A stretch of 64,000 bases of DNA from contig NZ_JOEH01000004.1 in the NCBI RefSeq assembly GCF_000719095.1, positions 186,001-250,000 on the forward strand. Direction: 5' to 3'. A program made the position numbers and the translations under genes. Of this stretch, positions 16,318-23,454 are shown in pieces; position 1 is the stretch's first letter, and every line of letters starts with the position of its first letter. The notes below the pieces were generated by a model. The model ran no database searches and was not told where the DNA came from. It worked only from the letters and a program-made list of their open reading frames with translations. This stretch comes from Streptacidiphilus jeojiense (lineage in GTDB: Bacteria > Actinomycetota > Actinomycetes > Streptomycetales > Streptomycetaceae).

Positions 16318-16863
16318 CTAGCCGAGCGCAGGCAGGTCCGGCAGCGCGTCCAGATAGACCCACACGCCCCCCTCGCGGATGAACCTGCTGTTCTCGTGCA
16401 GCACGCCCTCCTCCCCGTGCTCGGAGAAGTGGGCCCGGAACTCGACCGTGCCCGCGAGGTGGAAGGGGCCGCCCTCGCTGCTGCCCAGCACCTCCAGCCG
16501 GGTCCAGCGCTGACCCGGGTCCAGCGCCAGCCGCGCGGGCCGGGTGCTGGAGTGCCAGCTGCGCAGCAGGTACGCGGTGTCGCCGACGGCGAAGGCGCTG
16601 TAGCGGGAGCGCATCAGCAGTTCGGCGGTGGTGGGAGCGGGCACGGGGGCCCGGCCCGGTTCGGGCGCGACGGCGGTGTGGAACGGCCGGCAGCACTCCT
16701 GGTACGGCTTGCCGAAGCCGCAGGGGCACTCGGCGTCCCCGCCGAGCGGCAGAATCGTTGCTGCCGGGGCGGCTGCCCTGCGCGCGCCGGTCTTCGTCGC
16801 ACCGGTCTTCGCCGTGCTGCTGCTGCGCGCCTTGCTGTTGCGGGCCTTGCTGCGTCGGGACAT
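16318..16863 (-). CDS. YchJ-like protein with SEC-C zinc motif
   Basis: 181 residues. After a basic, low-complexity N-terminus of about 38 residues comes the SEC-C zinc motif CPCGFGKPYQECC, then the YchJ core with LMRSRYSAFAVGDTAYLLRSWHSSTRP, and a C-terminal half of the NTF2-like fold (VEFRAHF, ENSRFIREGG, VWVYLDA). UPF0225/YchJ proteins have no established biochemical role. No ribosome site is present: GAGGG abuts the ATG. Instead CACAAT lies six bases before the start, so the mRNA may be leaderless. The N-terminal Lys/Arg/Ser tail is longer than in most family members. Confidence 0.82.
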   Translation of the reverse strand: MSRRSKARNSKARSSSTAKTGATKTGARRAAAPAATILPLGGDAECPCGFGKPYQECCRPFHTAVAPEPGRAPVPAPTTAELLMRSRYSAFAVGDTAYLLRSWHSSTRPARLALDPGQRWTRLEVLGSSEGGPFHLAGTVEFRAHFSEHGEEGVLHENSRFIREGGVWVYLDALPDLPALG

Positions 16864-16921
16864 CCCTCGATTGTGCCCGCTCCGCGGCGCCCGTCGGGCC
16901 CGGGGCGGCAGCCGGTCACCC

Positions 16922-17935
16922 TCAGGTGTGGCCCTCGACGCCCTTCTGCGGGCTTTTCGAGGGTGCCGGCGCCTGCTCCGGCTGGTCCTTGAAGGAGATC
17001 AGCACCTGCTGTTCGGGCCGGCGTTCCTCCTGCCGCACCAGGGCGTCCAGCACCTCCCGGTCGGCCCGGGTCAGCGGCGGCTGGGTCAGCGAGCGCGGCC
17101 ACAGCCGGCGGGCCCGCACCACATTGACCTCCGCCGCGTACATGGTGATCCGGGCCGCGAGGTAGAGCCAGGAGATGAGTCCGAGGACGGTGCCGAAGAA
17201 GCCGTAGACCTGGGTGGAGTGCCGTAGTTGATGGGCCACCAGGATGCCGCCGAAGGTCTGCAGCGCGGTCCAGAAGGGGCCGGCGATCAGGCAGCCCGGT
17301 AGCAGCTGGCGCAGCGTCACCTCCTCGGGGGTGAGGATGCGGAAGCAGGCCAGGTAGAGGCCGATGTTGACGGCCACCGAGCCGATCAGGCCGCCGACCC
17401 AGGCCAGTGCGCCGTGCGCGAGGAAGCCGACCAGGCCCGCCGTGGCGGTGCTGAGGGCCAGGCCGAGGCCGAGGGCCAGCAGCATCAGCAGCCCCCGGCC
17501 GATCCGGTCGAAGAAGCCGGGCCGCTCGGTGCCGGGGATGTTCCACACCTGCGCCATGGCGAACTGCAGGATCTGGGTCATCCCCAGCGAGCCGTAGAGC
17601 AGGCCCAGTGTGCCGATGGCGACGGCGGCCCCGGTGCCCTGCAGCGAGTGCACGTTGTCCTGCAACTGGTTGCCGATGATGGGGAAGTCGGCCAGCGCGG
17701 AGTGCAGCACGGCCCGCTGCGCCCCGGGGTTCCCGTGCAGCACGAAGCCCAGGCCGGTGGTCAGCAGCAGGAGCAGCGGGAACACCGCGGCGAAGGCGTA
17801 GTAGGTGATCAGCGCGGACAGCTGGCCGCCGCGGTCGTCGCCGAACTTCTTCACCACGCCGACCACGAACCCCGGTGTCCGCCGGGCCTGTTGGGCCCGG
17901 TCCACCGAGTGCAGACCCCGTTCGAAGATGTTCAC
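16922..17935 (-). CDS. YihY/BrkB-family integral membrane protein
   Basis: 337 residues with six predicted membrane segments (roughly residues 40-62, 95-115, 135-165, 175-197, 210-232, 245-270). FGDDRGGQLSALITYYAFAAVFPLLLLL is split by the first segment and is the family hallmark; YGSLGMTQILQFAMAQVWNIP, then PGFFDRIGRGL, follow. The charged C-terminal tail (290-337) is cytoplasmic. The old name ribonuclease BN for this family is wrong; the true function is unknown (transport or envelope roles have been proposed). GTG 17935 is chosen because GGAG lies seven bases upstream. It lies 58 bp from the YchJ-like gene. Confidence 0.87.
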   Translation of the reverse strand: MNIFERGLHSVDRAQQARRTPGFVVGVVKKFGDDRGGQLSALITYYAFAAVFPLLLLLTTGLGFVLHGNPGAQRAVLHSALADFPIIGNQLQDNVHSLQGTGAAVAIGTLGLLYGSLGMTQILQFAMAQVWNIPGTERPGFFDRIGRGLLMLLALGLGLALSTATAGLVGFLAHGALAWVGGLIGSVAVNIGLYLACFRILTPEEVTLRQLLPGCLIAGPFWTALQTFGGILVAHQLRHSTQVYGFFGTVLGLISWLYLAARITMYAAEVNVVRARRLWPRSLTQPPLTRADREVLDALVRQEERRPEQQVLISFKDQPEQAPAPSKSPQKGVEGHT

Positions 17936-18030
17936 GCCGTCGCTCCGACTGTCGTGCCGTGCGGTTGGTGCCTCACCCTCCGCCTGCCCTGATCCGCCCG
18001 GACGATACCGGCAGGCCGCGGGGCACCGGG

Positions 18031-19674
18031 CTAGCGGAACCGGGTGAGCTCGCGCTTCCCGGCCGCGCGCCGGGCGGCCGGGAGCCGCCGGTCGGCCTCG
18101 GCTACGGCGGCCCGCTGGCCCGCGTACAGCACGCCGTAGCCGAAGCCCTGCTCGCCGGCCCGGTGCGCGGCGGCGGCCAGTTCCGGCAGGGCGGCGCAGG
18201 CCAGCAGCGCGTCCTGACGCTCGCCCAGCAGCTCCTGGAGGTCCTTCATCCGCAGGGCCAGCCGCCCGGCGGACTTCCCCACCACCGAGCGGGCGCCCTC
18301 GGCCGCGTAGCGGGCCCGCTTGGCGGCCTTGCGCGCCTCGTGCAGGGCCTGGTCGTGCTGCGGACCTGCCGGGGTGGCCGACGCCTCGGCCAGGCGCAGG
18401 GCGACCCGGCGCTGCTCGCGGCGCGCGGTGCGGCGGAACTCCGCGACCGCGCCGCGGTGGGCCCGGCCGCGCAGCGGCGGCCGGGCGGCCAGCGCCTCCA
18501 GGCCGTCCAGCAGCACGAAGTAGCGCGGGCTGTCCAGGGTGGCGACCGCGCGCTTCCAGGAGCGCCGGTACTCGGCCGAGGCCCAGCCGTCGATCCGTTC
18601 GCGCACCGGCCCTGGGCACTCCGCCGCCGGCAGCCGCCCGATCTCCGCGCCGAGCCTGGCCCCCAGCACCTCCCGGTCCCTGGCCTCGCCGAGGACCGCG
18701 CCGAGCCAGCGCAGCTCCTCGGCCAGCGCCTGGCAGGGCTCGTCGGCCAGCAGCCGCCGGTGGGTGCGCAGGGTGCTGCGGATCCGGCGCACCGCGACCC
18801 GCATCCGGTGCACCGCGTCGGCCTCGTCCGCGCGGACGGCCGGGTCCAGGGCGATCAGCTGCTCCGTCTGCCCGCGCAGCAGCGCGGTGACGGCGGCGCC
18901 GATGCTCCGGGCCTCCCGCGGAGCCGGGACGACCGCCCCGGCACTCTCCAGGCCCAGCGCGCGGGCCAGTTTGGAGCCGCTGAGCGAGCGTCGCAGCCCG
19001 GCCCCGACGAGCCGCTGCTCCACCGCATCCAGCAGTGCGGTGCCGCCCTTGACCAGCTCGGCCTCGACCTCGGTCCAGGCGGTGGGCGCGGCGGGGCCGC
19101 CGCTGCGGTGGCCGTTGGCGCTGCCGTTCCGCTGGGCCGGTATCACCGGCCTCACGGGCTGCGCCGCCTGCGCCGCTTCGGCGGGGAGCTCTGGGAGCCC
19201 TGGGAGTCCTGAGAGCCGCTCCGGGGCGAGCAGCTGCGCCGAGACGGCGTCCTGGGCCACCTCGGCCAGCGAGCGGTGCTCGCTGTCCAGCAGCAGCCGG
19301 CGGAGCCGGTGGGTGCGCAGCCGCACGATCGGGACCAGCTTCTCACCGCGCGCGTACGCCCGGGTGCGCTGGGTGAGCGCGCGGGGCACCCGTCCCGGCG
19401 CGCCGGCGCTCAGCGGAAGCTGCACCTCGCGGCGCCGGTCCGGGCCGACCGGCAGCTTCAGGTGCCAGCCGGCGTCGTGCCCGCCGGTGCGGCGGCGCAG
19501 GGTGATGCCGTGTTCGAGCAGCCGGAGGTCGACGGTGTCGTAGTAGACCGCGTCCAGGTCCTCCACCCCCGGATCGGACACCTCGGCGACGCCGGGGAGC
19601 CCGTCCAGAGCGGGAAAAGCCGCGTCCGCCAGGCCGTCGAACTTGCGTTCCTTCTCCAGGTGACTGCTCTTCAT
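18031..19674 (-). CDS. CYTH and CHAD domain protein
   Basis: 547 residues. The CYTH domain (about 1-200) starts with the ExExK motif HLEKERKF, followed by YYDT, LLEHGITLRRR and WHLKLP, a fold that binds triphosphate or polyphosphate with metal. After a variable Pro/Gly/Ser linker comes a CHAD domain (about 240-540) with HRMRVAVRRIRSTLRTHRRL and HEARKAAKRARYAAE, whose conserved His and basic residues bind polyphosphate. The pair suggests a polyphosphate-binding or polyphosphate-modifying protein. The start at 19674 is fixed by the CYTH motif; AAGGGG lies just upstream. It is divergent from the alpha/beta hydrolase (82 bp). Confidence 0.9.
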   Translation of the reverse strand: MKSSHLEKERKFDGLADAAFPALDGLPGVAEVSDPGVEDLDAVYYDTVDLRLLEHGITLRRRTGGHDAGWHLKLPVGPDRRREVQLPLSAGAPGRVPRALTQRTRAYARGEKLVPIVRLRTHRLRRLLLDSEHRSLAEVAQDAVSAQLLAPERLSGLPGLPELPAEAAQAAQPVRPVIPAQRNGSANGHRSGGPAAPTAWTEVEAELVKGGTALLDAVEQRLVGAGLRRSLSGSKLARALGLESAGAVVPAPREARSIGAAVTALLRGQTEQLIALDPAVRADEADAVHRMRVAVRRIRSTLRTHRRLLADEPCQALAEELRWLGAVLGEARDREVLGARLGAEIGRLPAAECPGPVRERIDGWASAEYRRSWKRAVATLDSPRYFVLLDGLEALAARPPLRGRAHRGAVAEFRRTARREQRRVALRLAEASATPAGPQHDQALHEARKAAKRARYAAEGARSVVGKSAGRLALRMKDLQELLGERQDALLACAALPELAAAAHRAGEQGFGYGVLYAGQRAAVAEADRRLPAARRAAGKRELTRFR

Positions 19675-19756
19675 GCCCCTTCCCTGCCCAACACCGGCGG
19701 TGCCATACCGCGCCCGGCGAGGTTTCAGCCGACTCCCGCTGGCGGAAAAGACCTGC

Positions 19757-20512
19757 ATGAACAGACTCGCGGAACGCGTCGAGGTGCGGCGGGGCCTCCG
19801 TTACGGCCCCAGCGGGCAGATGCTCGACGTCTACCGGGCGGCCGCCCCGCCCGGTGAGCTGGTGCCGACCGTGCTGCTGTGGCACGGCCGCCCCGCCGAC
19901 AACCGGGCGGTGATGGCCACCCTGGCCCGGGAGGTGGCCGGCCACGGCCTGGTCGTCCTGGTGCCCGACTGGCGCACCGACGCACCGGACGGCGGCTGGG
20001 GGCAGTTGCGCGAGTCCCTGGCCTACGCCCGCACCCGCGCGGTCCGGCACGGCGGCGACGCCCGGCGGATGGTGCTGGCCGGCTGGTCCCTCGGCGGCCG
20101 TGCCGCGCTGGCCACCGCGCTGCGGCCGTCCGCCGCCAGCTCCGACGGCTGGCGTCCGAGCGCCGTGGTCGGCCTGGGCAGCAACTACCGCTCCGAGGAC
20201 GAGCTGATGTACCCCACCGTGATGGAGGACCTGGCCCTCTCCCGGGCCACCCCGGTCCCGGTCCGGCTGCACCACGGCACCGCCGACGCGGTCGTCGACG
20301 TCGCCCGCTCCCGCGAGTTCGCCGCCGCACTGCGCTCCCGGGGGTGGCCGGTCACCCTCACCGAGTCGGACTCGGACCACTCCGGGGTGGTGATGGCCGA
20401 GTACGACAAGGCCCTCGGCCGCTGCCGCGGCGCCACCGCGGACCACGCGCTGCGGGCCGGCGAGGTGACGGCCCGGCTGATCGCGGAGGCGGCCGGGGTG
20501 CGGGTGGCCTGA
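19757..20512 (+). CDS. Alpha/beta hydrolase, esterase/lipase-like
   Basis: 251 residues, no signal peptide. The fold is clear: oxyanion loop LLWHGRP, nucleophile elbow AGWSLGGRAA (Ser in GxSxG), acid region HGTADAVVDV and the catalytic His in DSDHSGVV. These features resemble BD-FAE/esterase-lipase type enzymes; the first 25 residues (VEVRRGLRYGPSGQMLDVYR) are also typical. The substrate is unknown. It is the first of three plus-strand genes with short gaps (28 and 38 bp), before a phosphopantetheinyl transferase and a RibD-like enzyme. No strong ribosome site is seen before ATG 19757. Confidence 0.82.
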   Translation: MNRLAERVEVRRGLRYGPSGQMLDVYRAAAPPGELVPTVLLWHGRPADNRAVMATLAREVAGHGLVVLVPDWRTDAPDGGWGQLRESLAYARTRAVRHGGDARRMVLAGWSLGGRAALATALRPSAASSDGWRPSAVVGLGSNYRSEDELMYPTVMEDLALSRATPVPVRLHHGTADAVVDVARSREFAAALRSRGWPVTLTESDSDHSGVVMAEYDKALGRCRGATADHALRAGEVTARLIAEAAGVRVA

Positions 20513-20528
20513 CCGGGCGCACACCACC

Positions 20529-20534
20529 TACTCT
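20529..20534 (+). promoter_or_regulatory. Candidate -10 hexamer for leaderless phosphopantetheinyl transferase mRNA
   Basis: TACTCT followed by six bases and then ATG 20541. No Shine-Dalgarno sequence fits in the gap. The arrangement recurs at 16870-16875 (minus), 30334-30339 and 61849-61854. Confidence 0.4.
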
Positions 20535-20540
20535 GGCCCG

Positions 20541-21233
20541 ATGGACGCGGTACGGGTGTGGCTGGGGTGGGCCGACGGCGGTACGGGCGGGGCGGCCGGG
20601 GGTGCCGCCGTGCTGGACCCGGTGGAACGGGCCAGGGCGGCGGCCTTCGTCCGCGCGGAGCTGCGGGAGCGGTACACCGCCGCCCATGTGATGCTGCGTC
20701 AGGTGCTCGGCGGCTGCCTGGACCAGGACCCGGCCGAGGTGCGCTTCGCCCGTCAGGACTGCCCCTGCTGCGGCGGCCCGCACGGCCGTCCGGTGCTGGC
20801 GGGGGAGCGGCCGCCGCTGGAGTTCTCGCTGTCCCACGCCGGCGCCCTGGTCGCGGTCGCCGTGGCCGGGGCCGGGGTGCCGATCGGCGTGGACGTCGAG
20901 GCGCTGCCCAGGCCCGGCACGGTCGCCGAGGTGGGTTCCAAGCTGCACCCGGCCGAGCGCGCGGAGATCGACGCCGCGGACGACCCGGTGGCGGCCTTCG
21001 CCCGGATCTGGACCCGCAAGGAGGCCTACCTCAAGGGCCTTGGCACCGGCCTCGGCCGCGCCCTGGACCTCGACTACGTCGGCACCGGGCAGCCGGGCCC
21101 GGAGGGCTGGGCGTTGGCCGACCTGGCCGCACCCGACGGCCACGCCGTCGCGGTCGCGGTGCGGCAGTCGGAGCCGGTTGTGGCAGGGTTGGCCTGGTTC
21201 GGGCAGAAGAACCGGAACGACTCGAAGGCCTGA
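20541..21233 (+). CDS. 4'-phosphopantetheinyl transferase, Sfp type
   Basis: 230 residues. The two signature motifs are intact: GVDVEAL (Mg2+ ligands, about residue 120) and WTRKEAYLKGLGTGL (about 155-169); the CoA-binding region LEFSLSHAG is also present. Such enzymes move phosphopantetheine from CoA to carrier proteins of polyketide or non-ribosomal peptide synthases. A CPCCGGPHGRP motif near residue 73 is a usual feature of streptomycete members. No carrier-protein or synthase gene is in the window, so it is probably a general activator. No ribosome site is visible, but TACTCT sits six bases before the ATG, which suggests a leaderless transcript. Confidence 0.92.
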   Translation: MDAVRVWLGWADGGTGGAAGGAAVLDPVERARAAAFVRAELRERYTAAHVMLRQVLGGCLDQDPAEVRFARQDCPCCGGPHGRPVLAGERPPLEFSLSHAGALVAVAVAGAGVPIGVDVEALPRPGTVAEVGSKLHPAERAEIDAADDPVAAFARIWTRKEAYLKGLGTGLGRALDLDYVGTGQPGPEGWALADLAAPDGHAVAVAVRQSEPVVAGLAWFGQKNRNDSKA

Positions 21234-21271
21234 AGCGACCGGAACGACCAGGACTGAGGACCAGCGCCGCC

Positions 21272-22402
21272 ATGACCGACCCCCGACCGTACGTCCTGCT
21301 CAGCGCCGCCATGTCGGTGGACGGCCGGATCGACGACTCCTCGCCGGAACGGCTGCTGCTGTCCTCGCCGGAGGACTTCGACCGGGTGGACGAGCTGCGC
21401 GCGCAGAGCGACGCCGTCCTCATCGGCGCCGGGACGCTGCGCAGCGACGACCCCCGGCTGCTGGTCAACGCGCCGGCGCGGCAGGCCCGGCGCAAGGCCG
21501 AGGGGCGGCCCGAGCAGCCGCTGCGGGTGGTGCTGACCGGCAGCGGCGACCTCGACCCGGCCCGGCGCTTCTGGCACCACGGCGACGCCAGGGTCGCCTA
21601 CGCCCCGGACGCCGCCACCGGGGCGCTCGCGGCCCGGCTGGGGGCGCTGGCCGAGGTGGTGGGCACCGGCGCCCGACTGGACCCGGGCGCGGTGCTGGAC
21701 GACCTGGGCGCCCGCGGCGTGCGCCGGCTGATGGTCGAGGGCGGGGGAGCGGTGCACACCCTGTTCCTGACGGCGGGTCTGGTCGACGAGATCCAGTTGG
21801 CCGTCGCCCCCTTCTTCGTCGGCGACGCCGACGCCCCCGCGTTCGTCCGCCCCGGGCTGTTCCCGCAGGACGCCGCGCACCGGATGACCCTGGCCGGGAC
21901 CAGCGCCCTCGGCGACACCGCGCTGCTCCGCTACCTGGTCGCCCGGCCGCCGCTGACCCCGGCCGACCGCAGGCTGCTGGCCGAGGCCGTCGCCGAGTCC
22001 CGGCTCTGCCCGCCCTCGGACACCGCCTACTCGGTCGGCGCCCTGGTCGTCGCCGAGGACGGCACCGAACTGGCCCGCGGCCACTCCCGCGAGGGCGGCG
22101 ACCCCAAGGTGCACGCGGAGGAGGCGGCCCTGGCCAAGATCCCCGCCGACGACCCGCGGCTGCCCGGCGCCACCCTCTACACCACCCTGGAGCCGTGCAG
22201 CGTCCGGGCCTCCCGTCCCACCCCGTGCGCCCAGCTGGTGCTCGCCTCCGGGATCCGCCGGGTGGTGCTGGCCTGGCGCGAGCCGGCCCTGTTCGTCGCC
22301 GACTGCCAGGGCGTGGAACTGCTGGAGCAGGCCGGGGTCACCGTGCTGGAGTGCCCCGAACTCGCCGCCGAGGCCCGCGCGGTCAACGCCCACCTGGGCT
22401 GA
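21272..22402 (+). CDS. RibD-like bifunctional protein with reductase first and deaminase second
   Basis: 376 residues. Residues 1-225 are a RibD C-terminal/dihydrofolate-reductase-like domain (SAAMSVDGRIDD, VLIGAGTLRSDDPRLL, MVEGGGAVHTLFL). Residues 228-376 are a cytidine-deaminase-fold domain with the zinc site H281-x-E283 (HAEEAAL) and PC309...C319 (EPCSVRASRPTPC). In the standard riboflavin enzyme RibD the deaminase comes first, so this protein is the same pair in reverse order. It may catalyse pyrimidine deamination and reduction in riboflavin or a related pathway, but no other rib gene is near. It overlaps nothing and ends five bases from the convergent ABC ATPase. The start ATG 21272 has only a weak ribosome site. 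Confidence 0.85.
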   Translation: MTDPRPYVLLSAAMSVDGRIDDSSPERLLLSSPEDFDRVDELRAQSDAVLIGAGTLRSDDPRLLVNAPARQARRKAEGRPEQPLRVVLTGSGDLDPARRFWHHGDARVAYAPDAATGALAARLGALAEVVGTGARLDPGAVLDDLGARGVRRLMVEGGGAVHTLFLTAGLVDEIQLAVAPFFVGDADAPAFVRPGLFPQDAAHRMTLAGTSALGDTALLRYLVARPPLTPADRRLLAEAVAESRLCPPSDTAYSVGALVVAEDGTELARGHSREGGDPKVHAEEAALAKIPADDPRLPGATLYTTLEPCSVRASRPTPCAQLVLASGIRRVVLAWREPALFVADCQGVELLEQAGVTVLECPELAAEARAVNAHLG

Positions 22403-22407
22403 GCGGC

Positions 22408-23454
22408 TCAGTCCGTCCGCTCGTCGAGGTCCGCCCCGTCGGCGGCGGGGTCCTGCTGCTGCTCCGGCCACACCCCGACATGGTCCGGCTCCAGCGAGAC
22501 GCCGACCCGGTGCTCCATGCCCAGGGCCTCCAGGAACTGCCGGGGCAGCTGGATCCGGCCGGCCCGGTCCAGCATCGCGTACTCGCGCTCCTCCAGGGAC
22601 TCCTCGCCGTGCTCGTCGGTGGCCAGCCGGCGCAGCACCTCGGAGCTGGCCCGGCCGTCGCGGACGGCGACGGTGCGGCGGACCTCGCCGGCCACCATCA
22701 GGTCGTGCGTGACGATCACCACGGTCGCCCCCAACTCCCGGTTGACGGTGCGGAAGGCCTCGAAGATCTGGGCACCGGTCTCCGAGTCCAGCTCCCCGGT
22801 GGGCTCGTCGGCGAGCACCACTGAGGGCTCGTTGGCCAGGGCGACGGCGATGGCCACCCGCTGCTGCTCGCCGCCGGACATCTGCTGCGGACGCCGGTCG
22901 CCGCAGTGCCCCACGCCGAGCAGATCGAGCAGCTCACCGGCCCGCTCGCCGCGCTGCCGCTTCAGCGCCCGGCCCCTCCCTCCGCTCAACTGCATGGGCA
23001 GCGCCACGTTCTGGCGGCCCGTCAGGAAGGGCATCAGATTGCGGGCGGTCTGCTGCCAGACGAAGCCGACCACCTCGCGGCGGTAGGCCAGCCGCTCCTT
23101 GGCGCCCATCGCCATCAGGTCGCGGCCGGCGACGGTGGCCTTCCCCGCGGTGGGCACGTCCAGCCCGGCCAGGATCTGCAGCAGCGTGGACTTGCCGCTG
23201 CCGGAGGCGCCGACCAGGGCCATCAGATCGCCCTTGGCGACGGTCAGGTCCAGCCCCTGCAGGGCCTGGACCTCGACCCCGTCCGAGGAGAAGATCCGGA
23301 CCAGCCGGTCGCAGGCGATCACCGCGTCGTGCCCGTAGGCGGGCTGCTGCCGGGCGGCGGCGACCCGGCCGCGCAGCTCGTCCAGGCTGGGTACGGTCTC
23401 CGGCCCGCCGTCCCCGGGACGGCCGCCGGTCTGGCCTTGCGCGGTGGTGCTCAC
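22408..23454 (-). CDS. ABC transporter ATPase (MacB/LolD type) with C-terminal AbrB-like domain
   Basis: 348 residues. The ABC domain (about 45-275) is complete: Walker A GASGSGKST (82-90), Q-loop region FVWQQTARNLMPFLT, signature MSGGEQQRV, Walker B VVLADEPTGELD and switch H250. This is the MacB/LolD/FtsE branch, which works with FtsX-like permeases on lipids, lipoproteins or peptides rather than as an importer. Residues 291-330 (EYAMLDRAGRIQLPRQFLEA then LGM) look like an AbrB/SpoVT swapped-hairpin domain, normally DNA binding or oligomerising. The GTG overlaps the stop of the upstream permease by four bases. The first 40 residues are a disordered-looking extension. Confidence 0.88.
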   Translation of the reverse strand: MSTTAQGQTGGRPGDGGPETVPSLDELRGRVAAARQQPAYGHDAVIACDRLVRIFSSDGVEVQALQGLDLTVAKGDLMALVGASGSGKSTLLQILAGLDVPTAGKATVAGRDLMAMGAKERLAYRREVVGFVWQQTARNLMPFLTGRQNVALPMQLSGGRGRALKRQRGERAGELLDLLGVGHCGDRRPQQMSGGEQQRVAIAVALANEPSVVLADEPTGELDSETGAQIFEAFRTVNRELGATVVIVTHDLMVAGEVRRTVAVRDGRASSEVLRRLATDEHGEESLEEREYAMLDRAGRIQLPRQFLEALGMEHRVGVSLEPDHVGVWPEQQQDPAADGADLDERTD

